Origin: Artemia franciscana
Taxonomy: Eukaryota > Arthropoda > Branchiopoda > Anostraca > Artemiidae
Assembly (NCBI RefSeq): GCF_032884065.1
Contig: NC_088881.1
Span: 12,489,260 to 12,553,259, forward strand
Length of the DNA stretch: 64,000 nt
Direction: 5' to 3'
Shown here: piece after piece, positions 35,211 to 46,990 of the stretch
Layout: every line of letters starts with the position of its first letter
Numbering within the stretch: position 1 is the stretch's first letter
Translations under genes and position numbers: made by a program
Notes under the pieces: model-generated
The model's input: the letters and a program-made list of their open reading frames with translations, nothing else
Databases searched by the model: none
What the model was told of the DNA's origin: nothing

Positions 35211-35334
35211 AAATATCCAAGTGCTCTTAAATTAGTGGAGATTCTGCCAAAATCTACTACAATACCTGTTACCAAAAGTTTGTTGCAAATATCTGGTTTC
35301 CAGTGTTTTTTGAATCTGGGGCAGCCAAACTGTA

Positions 35335-35469
35335 GGAGTTGGCATCTATTTGAGAGAAGGTTTCCAGGTCAGTCTTATTAACAATCTAATTTTCAATGTA
35401 CCCTGGGAGGAAAATTTACGGCTTGATATTACTCTCCAAAAAAATGAAAAAAAAATCTGTATTGGGTGT
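35335..35469 (+). pseudogene. LINE ORF2 endonuclease fragment
   Basis: GVGIYLREGFQVSLINN continues to PWEENLRLDI and KKICIGC. This is the GG(V/I)xxYxR ... E.xW(L)xI pattern of the apurinic-like endonuclease domain of jockey/CR1 ORF2. It breaks off where pogo-like sequence starts, leaving about 45 residues. Confidence 0.55.
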
Positions 35470-35944
35470 TAAGCTCAAATCCCATATGGTGGCAAATGCA
35501 CCACCATCATCTGCTAACCCAAGTGGCTGGATGACCACTGAAATATCCACTTCTAGTTTCATGCCCTATTTTGTCAAGTATGCTGAATGCAGCAAGAAAA
35601 ACAAGTATCTGCTGATTTTTAAAAATCCTGAGAATCACATCATCCTTGAGACTCTCAACCTGGAAGGTGATCATGGAATTGTACTTCTTACTTTTCTACC
35701 ACATTGCAGCCATAAACTTCAACCACTGGATATTTCTGTCTGTGGTACAGGGCTATTACAGTTATGTTATGAACTCATGGGTGATCCTTGTCCCAGAAAA
35801 CTTGTGACAATATACAATATTGCAGCAGTTGTTGGTGAAGCATTTCCAAGAGCTTTTGCAATGAGCAATATTGTGAAAGGTTTTACCAAAACAAACATGC
35901 TCCTATTCAACAGAAATGCAATACCAGCAAACAGCATTTTGTAA
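35470..35944 (+). pseudogene. Pogo/Tigger-like DDE transposase remnant
   Basis: One long frame with NPSGWMTTEISTSSF, LLIFKNPENH, GIVLLTFLPHCSHKLQPLDI and TIYNIAAVVGEAFPRAF, in the order of the DDE_1 domain of pogo, Tigger and jerky-like transposases. The family's LLILDNHxSH block contains the second catalytic Asp; here FKNPENH replaces it, so the enzyme is inactive. The N-terminal CENP-B-type DNA-binding region is missing. Coding-like but broken sequence continues to about 36530. It begins directly after a LINE endonuclease fragment, making a chimeric frame. Confidence 0.8.
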
Positions 35945-37338
35945 TCTTATATTAATGGTCTACTGAATCCAGATGCAGCCAAAAGCAGCACAGCTAACAT
36001 TGATATTGATACCTTTCCAGCAGCCAATCATACATGTTCAGATGTCATTTTAATAGAGCAGATCAGCTCATGAGAAAATGCTTGTGTTCATGTGACTAAC
36101 AAGAAAACTAGGCCTTGGAAAAAGGTAAAAAGCCAAAAAATATTCCAAAATATACCAAATAATATTCTCAGCTGCAGCTACTACAACAAAAGCCCTCTTT
36201 TGGTGAAGATTCATTCATGGAGAGACTGAGCTACAGCAAGAAGAAAATTCAGAACTTTCAGGAGAAATCACAGAACCTTCAGTGGAAATCAGTGAGAATT
36301 GTTACATTTTAGCAAAGGTGTCATTATTAACAAAAAAAAATCAGCCAAGTACTTCATTGCCAGAGCAGTTCACCTGCTCCAGCAAGGTGAATGTGAAAAC
36401 AGTGCCAGTAAAAGCAAGGGAGATCTAGAAGTAGAGTTCTTGAATAACAACTCTGGCAAACTTGTAAATGGTGGGAAGGATGCATCATTCATCAAAAGAA
36501 AAAGATGCTGAGCTAGTTCTGCCTGATCCAACCATCAGTGGTGGAACTAGCTGCTTGGCAGTATGACTTTCATTTCTGGTTGATCTGAACATCTACAACT
36601 TAAAATAGTTCAGTTTTATGCTTTGGTTTTAAAATAAAGTATTTTTTTGACCAAATGACTGAAAATATTTCATTAATTGAACTCAGCTTAATCTCATTCA
36701 TAAAAATAGTATTTTCATGAATGAAAATAAGAACAGAATGCAGAAAACAAATGTGTCATACTGAGCTCAGTATGTGTGGAGGTCTTAAGCAGTATGTCTT
36801 AAGCACTTCAACATTAAATAGCATGCACATTCCCAGACCCTCAAAAAACCATGATTAATTTCCAAATAATTTGTCTGACACAAAAGAGTAATGTATGGCA
36901 AAATTGCCATGATTATTGTCAATGGATGAATTGTTTAATTGGTACATTGCAATTTATGAAAAAAAATCTTGTGAATTTAAATCAAATGACACCATGCTTA
37001 TTCTTACTTCATAGTTCTGGAAGGAATTTGTTTTGTGAAAAAGATGGATGACAAGGGAAAAAAACAAGGAAACATGATTCACCAAAATAGTAAATTTGTG
37101 CATAGGGTAAGCCCCCCAGTACTCTGCCAGTGCCTAATCTTGTCCAGATATTTTGATTAAAAAGTATCTACATAGACAGCATGCTCCTAATCTAGGATAT
37201 TATGTGTATGGGGTTAGATAATTGTGATTGGCTGATAGTTCGGAATAGACCATTTGGGATTGGCTGACTACAATCTTGAACAAACATCTGGTTTTTCAAC
37301 ATTAGAATTTACACACAAGTTAAATCCTTTAATTTTAC

Positions 37339-37443
<105 letters not shown>

Positions 37444-38094
37444 ATCTAATATATTTATATATTATTATAATTTTATATTTAAATATATTTTTTCTGTTTT
37501 ACAACACTTGTCTTAGATTACATTTATCCAAGATTGACTGTATCTGTGCTGTTCTAAATTTAAGATCTTATGTCCAAGATTAAACAGCAGTTTCTATGAT
37601 TCAGCTCAAGCTTCAAATATATGGCCAAGATGAGGCTCTATTGTTGTCCATAAGTATATTTGAAATAGTGAGTGTTGTATATGGTGTTGTACAATTTAGC
37701 TGTTAAAGACTAGATTAGATGGCTAACTACTGAGTATCTTGCCTATTCACATAATTTGGCTAGGAATAAATAAAATTTATCACTTGATGTCTTTTTTGCT
37801 ATTTCAAGATTCAATAATCACTTATGGGGCAAATTCCATTTTCAGTCCTTAAATGGGCTCAGAATAGCCCACAATGACCAAAAGTTAAAACTTGTTTCTT
37901 AAAAGAAGTTAGCATGTGTAAATAATTGTCTTTTGAAGCTGATTCAGGAATGATAATTGTCATTTTGATTAGTCTTAATAATAAATCTGGTTTTGAAAAG
38001 AAAAATCAGGAATCTTTAAAATAGCCCAAAATCCATAAAAAAGGGCACCACAGCAAAACAAAAAGCAAACAAAAAATTCACTTTCTTCCTAGGC

Positions 38095-38370
38095 TAGCTA
38101 AAGGTAAAATTCTAGTTAATTGACTTCTTGCTATCTCAGAAACAGTTTAGGTTAGGGAAATAAAACTTTCAGGGATGAATCTACAGACTAAAGTATGTCC
38201 CAGGAAGGTATTTTGAAGCAACTTCCTCCTCTCCTTTTCCCTGTAGAGGGCCATGACTTTTGATGACCTTTACAAATATGTGTGTTACAAAAGTGGAACC
38301 TTGCAAAATAGATCTTCTGCTTAATTGAAGTATAACAAAATTGTTTTCAGCTTCATAACTTGAAGCCTGT
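38095..38370. repeat. Dispersed repeat family W, copy 2
   Basis: AGGTAAAATTCTAGTTAATT, GGAAATAAAACTTTCAGG and TCCCAGGAAGGTATT parallel 32660-32790. TAGATCTTCTGCTTAATTG at 38300 is the inverse of the 33075 segment. Confidence 0.5.
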
Positions 38371-39012
38371 CATTTTTTAAGATGGTCTAGTACCCTTGTG
38401 ACCCTAGGGCTATATGACCTCACTATAGGGGGACTGTGTATGAATTGTCAAAAAACACAAACTAAACTAGCCTATGAAAAACAGATAGGCCTAGATTTTA
38501 GGCAATTCATATTTCCAAATATAATGATTGTTTTACACACAGATTCAATTTTGAATTCTTTATAGGACATCAATGGTGATACCTTTTTCTTTTATTTTAG
38601 ATAAGCTACTGTTTATAGGCTAGGCTATAATGCTCTTAAAATGCTATAGGCTATATTTGCACTTGAGGGAGGGGGGTAAAGTAAATTAAGCATAGTTATT
38701 AGCATATGTTAACCACAATTATTTGGCATATGATAAAGTGAGGATTGTTGTTTTCCTAAAATAAGAGAAAAGCATAGCCTATCATCATTGAGGGTCAGTA
38801 ATTGGGTTAAAATTGAATTTTCAAGTAAAGCAATTATTAAGCTAGAAATAGCATAAGAAGAAACATCAACTGGTAAATTCACCTTATTTGTAAGTCAGTA
38901 AGCTAATAGGGCTATATAGTAAAGTGCCCCAAACTTACCTAAATATGGAGCAATCTCAATTTATTTCATAATTCCACTAGTTATTTCATAATTTCAAGTT
39001 GTCCCTACAGTA

Positions 39013-39288
39013 ATGGTCTTAGATAGGGTAAACATTCGAAAAGTTTCCAGTAATCTAAACCTAGGAAATGAAAGTTTGTTCTTAAAAACCAATTTAAAAT
39101 ACGAACTTCTTCTTTTTGAGATAAACTGTCAAAATCGAGATATTTCACTTATGAATATTAAAGATGGCAATAGTAATAACGACCTCATTGACGAAGTTAA
39201 GTACGGCTTATTGAATTTTAAACAAAAGCAGGAAGGGATGAAATGTAGACAAGACATAGATTGTTATGTAGTTTTTAAAAATATATAG
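39013..39288 (+). CDS. 91-codon ATG ORF of unknown function
   Basis: Opens at ATG directly after CCCTACAG, a possible splice acceptor, and runs to a TAG. The peptide is hydrophilic with balanced composition (NLNLGNESLFLKTNLKYELL, GNSNNDLIDEVKYGLLNFKQ) and is not simple repeat. I do not recognise it. Composition and length are compatible with an exon, but no partner exon was found. Confidence 0.3.
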   Translation: MVLDRVNIRKVSSNLNLGNESLFLKTNLKYELLLFEINCQNRDISLMNIKDGNSNNDLIDEVKYGLLNFKQKQEGMKCRQDIDCYVVFKNI

Positions 39289-39364
39289 TAAAGTAAGATA
39301 GATTCCACAAACGGTATTCTTGTAAATAGAATACCTGATATCGAAACAGAACAAATAAGTGTCC

Positions 39365-39785
39365 TCAGGTGGCGATAGGAGAACGCTCTACTGTTATGTA
39401 GGGCACCTCCATAGGAGGCGTGAACCAAGGGAGACCTTGTCCCTAGGGATCCATAATAATAACTGTGGCCATAAATAAAGATGAAGGATTAAGAATACCC
39501 CTGAAATACACACTCAACGGGGCCCAATGGCGTGTATGTACGTCACGTGAGTTACAGCCCTTTTCCCAGTAATAAGTTAAATTACATGGTGATGCAGAAC
39601 ACCATCTTGGGAGGATCCTTTATAATAGGACAGCTTCAGCAGGTGTAAGATTCAGGCTTATGGACAACAGCCTCTGCAAAGAGCTACCTCGACCCTTTCG
39701 GGTTACCTGCAAGACTGGGGATCTTGTGGTCAACTCTATTCCCATTTGAGGAGTAGCGCCCTTCGAGGAAATTATAGCCTAGAAA
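39365..39785 (+). other. GC-richer block of unknown nature
   Basis: Stands out from its AT-rich surroundings: GGTGGCGATAGGAGAACGC, CCTCCATAGGAGGCGTG, GGAGACCTTGTCCCTAGGG, CGACCCTTTCGGGTTACC. It has several short inverted repeats (CACCTCC-ATA-GGAGGCG; GACCCTTTCGGGTTAC) and no long ORF. It may be the 5' untranslated part of a retrotransposon or an RNA-like repeat. Confidence 0.35.
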
Positions 39786-39984
39786 CAAAACAAAATTTAC
39801 ACAGGATTCTGGTCAATAGATAATTCTTCCGGGCTTTTTTAGTTTTTGTGGGTGTTCTTGGGCTGAAAAACCTTTTCCTAGCTAATTTATCTACTATGAG
39901 TTGCCTGTCCATAAAAGCGTAATATTTTTAGCCATGAACATATAACGAGTCGGAGGTAATAGGCTTGGCACATGAATACCGAGA

Positions 39985-40937
39985 CAGTTGTAGCATTGAA
40001 AGTGACCAAGATCTCAATCATAACGGATGAATCAACAGAGAGAAAAACCACAAATTTTTTTCTAATAATTGTTCATTATTTATAGTTCTCTGGAAGAACA
40101 AAAAACAGTCGGGCAGTTTTTTCAATGTCAGGTTTTTTCTGGTGCAACAGCTAAAATGTTGAAGAGCTTGATTGCATATGAATTCTGTAAAATAAAAAAA
40201 AAATACCACTGACAAACATTGATGCCTTTGCTTCAAGCAATGCAAGTATCATATTAGGATCCTAAAAGGACTTCTCAAAGTCTTTGAAGGATGACTTTCC
40301 TTTTGCTTGCAACTCTGGGTTGTATCTACTAATCGTTTAGCCTTTGCTCAGCTGCTTCGTGAGATTTCTTAGACCGTATTATATCGTGTTTAGCCCAAAA
40401 TGGAAAATGGAATTTAGACAGTATAAAACCTTTCCTGACATAGCAGAGTGCTGTCTGATTTACCCTAGCAAAACGAGACGGCTGGCGATGGAAAATATGG
40501 CTCAACGTCTTCTGGAGCAATGTGGAACACTTAAACTTTATTTTCAATCTTATCTCGCAGGTAATATATCATCCAGTAGCGCCCTTTGCAAAAAACTAAT
40601 AAGCAATGATTCGCAATTGCATTATGTATTCCTTGGTTAAATTATAGCAGTGAGTGAACCAACTTATTGTCGAGTTTAGAGTAAAGAGGTACAAGTTAAT
40701 TAACTTCTTAATAAGGTGAAAAAATGCCTGAAAGAAATAACGTCAAATTTCATCAAAGCTGATGTTTTGGCTCACAGTAGCCCGTTTGCAGTAGAAGTCA
40801 CAAAGCCTGATAATCCGCTAAACTTTAAAGGCATGTATTTTGGGGTAAAATTTGACGTGCATACGAGTAAGATGGTAAGAAATCTTGAACACCAAATATT
40901 GAACAATTTGCTGTTCAAATTTGCCACTTCCTATTAA
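39985..40937 (+). pseudogene. hAT-type (ZBED/KIAA1586-like) transposase remnant
   Basis: Successive frames give KISIITDESTERKTTNFF, TNIDAFASSNASIILGS, PSKTRRLAMENMAQRLLEQ and, at 40716, KCLKEITSNFIKADVLAHSS. The order and motifs (DEST...; DxxxSN; HPSKTRWLxL) match hAT transposases of the group that gave rise to ZBED5- and KIAA1586-like proteins. At least four frameshifts or stops separate the segments, and the N-terminal zinc finger and terminal dimerisation block were not found. Confidence 0.7.
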
Positions 40938-41266
40938 AAGCTCCACAAATATTTTTTTCCACGGGGGGAGGGAGTGAGGAGGGTACTTTCCGAGAAGGGG
41001 TATTTCCGTCTTTTCGTAAGGGGGGGGAGTGATCTCCGGTGGGACAAACGCCAGACACCGTATTTAACAGATTATAAAAGTATTTCTTAAAAACAAGTGA
41101 TTTGGTTTTTGTTTAAAAGGAAGGAGAAGAGACCTACTTTGACAGTTCAATTGGACGGAGTGTTAAAATAGAAGGTAGTAGAGAGGAATGGTGGCGGCAA
41201 GGAAGGTTGATGGGCTGGCAGGGAGAAGGTGTGGTGAGATGACAGGGAGGTATGGTGTTTACGGGG

Positions 41267-41279
41267 TTTTATTAGGGAA
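41267..41279 (+). repeat. SINE target-site duplication, left
   Basis: TTTTATTAGGGAA, repeated exactly at 41637-41649. Confidence 0.85.
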
Positions 41280-41636
41280 TGAAACCCTAACTCGGGGAAT
41301 CAAACCACAACTCGGCCAACCAACTGGCCGAGTTGGTTGGTGCGCTGGGTTTGGGATCCTTTGTCTGAGAGGACGCGGGTTCGAATCCCGGTGTACCCAA
41401 TTCTTCAGTTGGGACGGGGGTCAGTGGCGTGACTCTGTAAGCTTAGCCAGAGTCGACCCAGCTCTAAATGGATACCTGGAGAAATCTGGGGAAGGTAAAC
41501 AGGAAGGGTGTGCGCAAGCACAGGATGGCTGGCCCCCAACCCCGCCATTGCACTTCCTGGCTGAAGGGCCAAGAAACGGAGATCAGCACCGCCGGTAGGG
41601 ACTGTAAAGTCTAATGCCGTATCCTTTACCTTTACC
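41280..41636 (+). mobile_element. Intact tRNA-derived SINE
   Basis: A 357-bp element between perfect 13-bp target-site duplications. The head contains an A box (TGGCCGAGTTGG, 41325-41336) and a B box (GGTTCGAATCC, 41378-41388) at tRNA-like spacing, so RNA polymerase III could transcribe it. A tRNA-unrelated body with GGATACCTGGAGAAATCTGG follows, and a CCTTTACCTTTACC tail. No protein is encoded; the 136-aa ORF across it is accidental. Insertion is by LINE machinery in trans (known of SINEs); the exact duplication suggests it is relatively young. Confidence 0.85.
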
Positions 41637-41649
41637 TTTTATTAGGGAA
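41637..41649 (+). repeat. SINE target-site duplication, right
   Basis: Exact second copy of TTTTATTAGGGAA directly after the SINE tail. Confidence 0.85.
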
Positions 41650-41829
41650 ATGACTTTTTTGAAACAGTCTGGTATGCTGTTAAGCTGCATGTTCCTTTTT
41701 TATTATTTATTACTGTATTAAACCTGTTTGCAAATTAAAGTAGCTGCACGTGCCAAAAATATTTTTGAGCATTTATTAAAAACCGATACAATTTAGTAAA
41801 TTTTTCCTATTAGATAGTACATTCTTCCA

Positions 41830-41899
41830 GTTGGGAGCGGCAACTCTGCAGTATCCATGGCATTGTTGGGAGCGGCAACTCTGCAGTATCCATGGCATT
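41830..41899 (+). repeat. 35-bp tandem duplication
   Basis: GTTGGGAGCGGCAACTCTGC continuing to CCATGGCATT occurs twice back to back with no mismatch. Confidence 0.9.
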
Positions 41900-42055
41900 A
41901 TTGACAGTATTCTCGCAACAATTTCGAATAGACCGTCAATCCAAGGTAAAAAAGTTTATTAATCCTTAATTGTCTACAGTTGGTGGACTCTTATATGGAT
42001 GATAGATAATCAATGATCTTTTTTTAAGTCTTGGGTAAGGTTTATGTTAACAGGC

Positions 42056-42725
42056 TATTCAGGTAGCTAGGAAATAAATTTACCTCTATAGTCAGAATTG
42101 CACCCTGAATCCAATTTAACAGGCATTTGTATCAAAAATGAACCAAACCCCCAACCCTTCAGGGTATATATTTTATCATTAGGAGGGTGAGGGTAAAGTG
42201 AAAACTTACTTCCATAGTCAGAATTGCATCCTGAATCCAAATTTAGCATTTGTTGGTGTCAGAGATGAACTTCACTATCCCTCCCCCTAATGTGCAAATA
42301 TAGACTAGGCCTATATACTGAATTGGCATTCACCCAAATTGGTATATGCAGGGGGAGAGGGAGGTAAAGTTCATTTCCAATACAAATCCATGTTATATTT
42401 GGATTCAGGATACAATTCTAACTTTAGAGATAAGTTTATTTCCTAGCTATCTGAACAGTCTACTACTATAATATGCAGAGGTCGGCTTTATTCTGGATGA
42501 GATATAATTCTAGCTGAGGAGCTAATTCACTACTCCTCCACCTAATTTGCAAATATAGGCTTTACAATGATTCAGAATAGGCCTACACCCTAATTGGTAT
42601 ATGTAGGGGTAGGGGGGAGGCAGAGTTCATGTCCAATGCAAATCCATGTTACATTTGGATTTAGGATACAATTCTGACTGTAGAGGTAAGTTTATTTTCT
42701 AGCTACCTGAATAGTCTGTTAATAG
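42056..42725. repeat. Foldback repeat
   Basis: The arm TAGCTAGGAAATAAATTTACC through GCACCCTGAATCCAA (42070-42117) recurs inverted at 42405-42455 and again at 42655-42720. Smaller copies around 42200-42245 repeat the AGTCAGAATTGCATCCTGAA segment. G/C-rich pockets with AxGGGGGAGxGG lie between. Confidence 0.65.
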
Positions 42726-43574
42726 CCTGTAAGCCTTACCTATTTTGGGTACCCAAAACCTTACCCCAAGATTTTGCTCTAGGGCTGATTATACTCTAAA
42801 ACAGATACACGCTTAGAATTAGGGCTACTGAGAAGCAAACTTATCAAAAACATTTTTGGTTTATAATAGGCTAGCCTAGTTGATGTAGAAATATTGTATC
42901 TAAAAATGTTTTTAATTGATTCCAATATATTTTATTCAGTATTTGCCTAGAGAACTACCTAGAGAGAAGGCACCATGTTAAGAAAACAATTCTTACTTCA
43001 TAATAGGGTTAAAACCCAATATGTAATTGAGAAAAATTATTGTAAAACTAAAACCCTCATGCCTTTAAGAACCTGTATATATCAATGAATTGATAAAATT
43101 CTGAGCTATGTATCAAAGTGGTTATTGTTCAAATAATTATTATTTATTATTCTAAAGTAGCCATATGCATCAAAGTGGCTACTTTAGATTGAACACTTGA
43201 AATTACTAGTTATTGAATTAGTCTATAGGATACCACCTGATGGCTAATAGAAAATAGACTAGCAAAGTTCATATATAGAGAAAAAAAAAGTCTAGCCAAC
43301 TAGGTGGCTAATATTAATGGCAGTGAATATATCTGGAATTTTTATGTTAGCCAATCAGTTGACTATTAGAACTCATACAGGGAATGAAATTAGCAAACTA
43401 GGATTGTCTGTCAACAAGCACTAATAATTTTGTTTTGAAACATGGGAGAGGGTAGGGACAAAGCTGTTGACTTGACTTTATTTAGGGAAAACAGAGTAAG
43501 AAGAGGGTTAGGGAAATAGGGTTTAGAGAACAGACTGCCAGAAAAAAGAAAAAACATGATTATTTTAGCAGAGT

Positions 43575-43720
43575 GCAAATCATAATTGATTTGAAGTGCC
43601 CATTAATTTAGATTTTCTCTTTCCCATCATTTTGCTGTGATTGGCCTGCAGGGGTTGGAAATGGGGATGTGGGATATCTTGCTTTATGCTCATCATCTCT
43701 ATAATATTTGAACTACTTGA
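43575..43720 (-). repeat. Inverted copy of repeat Q
   Basis: TTTTCTCTTTCCCATCAT, AATTGATTTGAAGTGCCC and GATGATGAGCATAAAGCA-type sequence are the reverse complement of 46850-46990, about 3.3 kb away. Confidence 0.6.
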
Positions 43721-43976
43721 CTAATATCAAACCACTTTATGTATAAATGTCCTAATTATATCCAACCAGTCAGCTATTGAAAAGCAGTTTGAGTATACAC
43801 AAAAATCTAAAATAGTAAATATAGAATTCATAAGTCTCAAGTTGATTTAGCTCTTTAATATGACCCAAGCACCTGTAAATATAACAACATAAGTACATAA
43901 CAAAGGCAACACTAAACTAATAAGCAAGCATGCCCAGCAGGATGCTACAGTAAACTGGTTGGCTACTGAATTGATT

Positions 43977-44159
<183 letters not shown>

Positions 44160-44309
44160 AAGGGAAAATATCAAACTATTGATGGTCTTATGTACCATCC
44201 TTCTTTTACTTGTCCCACTAAACATAAAAAACAATTGAGAGGGTGAGGAAAATTAATAAAAAAATACTTGTAAGCAGAATGCAGATATAATTTACCAGAA
44301 ATTTTTAAT

Positions 44310-44940
44310 CAGTGGGAGGTGAAACAGGCCCTCCCTAGTAATTTGAACTATAAAGGTAGTCCAATTTCAACTTGTAAATTCTCAAAAATAATTGGGCAAA
44401 TGATTTTTGATTATGGTTTAATACTTAAAAGATTAGACAGTGATATAAATTGGAAACCTGTTTGTAATTGTAAGCAACTGGGTCCATTTGTAAATCCCAC
44501 TTATCAACATGTTATAACAGGGACTTATCAATAATAAAACAAGAAGATCTTCAAAATATAATGGACAAAGGGGATAAATTCCATCTTTCTCATCATTTAA
44601 AACCATCAAGTATTCTTGGTAGCTTAGGAAATTATTTTGATTTATTTATTGATAAGAAGTGGTGCAAGAAAGAGAATAAAAATAAAGAGAGTTCAAAATT
44701 GGAAGAATTTAATTATTATTAGAATACATAATAAAATATATGCTAACTTACAAAACTGTAACAATAATTCATTATTTTATAATGCTAGGATAAAACAAGC
44801 AATTGCTAATCTACAGAATGAATTTGTAGCTGTACCTGTGGATGAAGCTAATAACAATTTTGGCATAATCTCTCAGAAGCTATATTGTGATGTTTTAACA
44901 AAGGAGCTATGTACAATCAATGTTTATAAAGGGTGAATCT
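44310..44940 (+). pseudogene. Penelope-like retroelement remnant
   Basis: At 44500-44520 HVITG is read, then in a shifted frame DLSIIKQEDLQNIMDKG. This is the conserved (H)VxTGDLxIV...L...KG stretch N-terminal to the reverse transcriptase of Penelope-like elements. At 44815-44875 NEFVAVPVDEANNNFGII matches the (K)FVxxPxDKAxNNxxxV block at the start of the RT fingers; Lys of DKA is replaced by Glu. Frame changes and stops occur between. RT catalytic motifs and the GIY-YIG nuclease are absent. Confidence 0.65.
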
Positions 44941-45650
44941 AGACAATGACAACTTAATTGAAAGTACAATACTGTTTACAAAATTCAATATTAGAATTCC
45001 CACCCCAATATCATATTTCCACAAAATTGTTAGCAAACAATTTCTGTTAGGTAACATTTCTCTTTCCACTGTTCCAACAAATATTGTTATCTAAAATTGA
45101 TAGCTAACAATTGGACAGTGGAAAAACCCCTTAATATACACTTCAGCCCAAATTAGCCAACTCATTAGTCTAGACTACATATACTTTATAGAATTAGCTA
45201 ATTAGTTGGCTATTAATATACTATGTATATATAAACTTTAGTTTAAAATAGTAAACTAGTCTGCTATCAATAAAATTTCTAATATACTTAAAGAATTAGC
45301 TAACTAGTTAGCGATTAAGATCTCACCTATATATATATATATATATACCTTTCAGCCTGAAGTAGCCAAGTAGTTACCTATCACAACAGTTCCTAATAGC
45401 CTATACAGCAGAATTAGCTAACTTGTTGGCTATCTCACTATTAATTCCTTGCGTTTTTGAAAGTCCCACCAAATTATTGTATTTCTGTGATTTGTAAGCT
45501 AAGATTGTTTGCTGGCAATGTTTTACTCAACAATTCCATTTCCTCTATACAAACAAAAAACTATTACCTGGCTTTCTTAGCTTCAAATGGGGTAGAAAAA
45601 AAAACCTTGCCAATTGGAAGCCATAATGTAAGAGACAGAAACTTTGCCAA

Positions 45651-46405
45651 TCTATATATATAAAAATAAGTTGTCTGTGTGTCTGTCGAGTGACGTCATG
45701 TTTGTGTGTCGACTGACGTCATGTTTGTCGACTGACGAAATTACAGACCAGGACACAAATGATGACCGGGACATAGGGAATATAAATGACGACCGGGACA
45801 CTCAAAAGAGAAAGCGACTGGGACACAAGGAATGTTCAATTAGCAATCACCATCAACAAAGCACCAGGACACAAATGATGACCATGGACACAGGGAATAT
45901 AAATGACAACCGCGACACTCAAAGAGAAATTACAGACTGGGACACCGGGACACAAATGACGACCGGGACACAGGGAAACAACAACAACGGGGACGCCGGG
46001 GGGGGACAGAGGGATATATAAATGATGACGGGGACACAGGGAATGTTCGATTAGCAATCACCATCAACAAAGCTCAAGGGCAATCATTAGAATAATGAGG
46101 TATAGATCTGAATACAGATTGTTTTTCCCATGGACAATTATATGTTGCATGTTCAAGAGTCGGTAAACCTGACAATCTATTTATATGGGACAGCCAAGAA
46201 TGTTGTATATTTGCAAGTTTTATGTAGTTAAAAATGTATATATATCTATCTATATTCACAGGTGGGACACAGGGACACAACTACAATGGTGCGTAACTAA
46301 TATGGCACGTAACGACTTACGCGCGCGGGGGGCTTGGGGTTGGGGCGCGAAGCGCCCCCACCAACTAGGTGTTGGGGTGACGCAAAGCGCCACCCCAACA
46401 GCTAG
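45651..46405 (+). mobile_element. Complete 755-bp non-autonomous Helitron
   Basis: Starts TCTATATATATAAAAATAAG at 45651 and ends CTAG at 46402-46405. The base before is A and the base after is T, the canonical A/T Helitron insertion site, in otherwise single-copy-looking sequence. Inside are two TGACGTCATG repeats, GACGACCGGGACAC units, the helicase remnant, a short TATA tract, and two terminal hairpins (46342-46358 with GAA loop; 46371-46399 with AAA loop and one mismatch). No A-rich minisatellite, so this is the compact form of the family. Confidence 0.9.
46048..46232 (+). pseudogene. Helitron helicase C-terminal remnant
   Basis: Same fragment as at 3889 but with the extra T retained, so CFSHGQLYVACSRV reads in one frame after the shared stop. 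A short deletion after LFI removes the CTDN segment. Confidence 0.8.
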
Positions 46406-46849
46406 TAATATATACTTTTTACTGACTAGAAGAAGACCAGCACAATATTTACCCAATTACTCCCAAACATGCTCTTGGTTTGCAAGATCTCAAACTTAGG
46501 TTCATTCTTGTTTTGTTTGAGTAAAAATTGAGTTGAATTTTTTAGAGTATGCATATCTCAGTGTTATAGGTTTGAAGAAGAATTCTTGCTGAATTTATTG
46601 GTTCAAATACAGGAAGTGGCTTGTCAATGGGGATACCGCTAGATGCTCCCTTTCTTTAAAAAATCATTTGCAAGTGTAATGGCTCTTTATGGCAGGTAAT
46701 TTTGGCTTGCTGATGCCCTTTTACAGCTCTTTTTCACAAAATTAAATTCTTCTAACTTGTTGACCCCCCATAAAAAAAATTCTTCAATATTTTCTCTATG
46801 CATAAACTATACTTTATTTATACAGCTCTGTGGTGGATATCCATCTTGA

Positions 46850-46990
46850 TATTAGCCAAATAGTCTAAATGTTACTGAGGATGATGAGAAGAAAGCAATA
46901 TATTCCATAACCCCAACCCCTCCTGCTCAAATCATAGCAAAATGATGGGAAAGAGAAACTTTAAACTAATTGGCCCTTCAAATCAATTAT
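46850..46990 (+). repeat. Repeat Q, plus-strand copy
   Basis: ATGATGGGAAAGAGAAACTT and CCCTTCAAATCAATTATAAT; inverted counterpart at 43575-43720. Confidence 0.6.

Noticed and set aside
41188-41598. 136-codon ORF
   Set aside because: It lies mostly inside the SINE and crosses its tRNA-like promoter; it is accidental.
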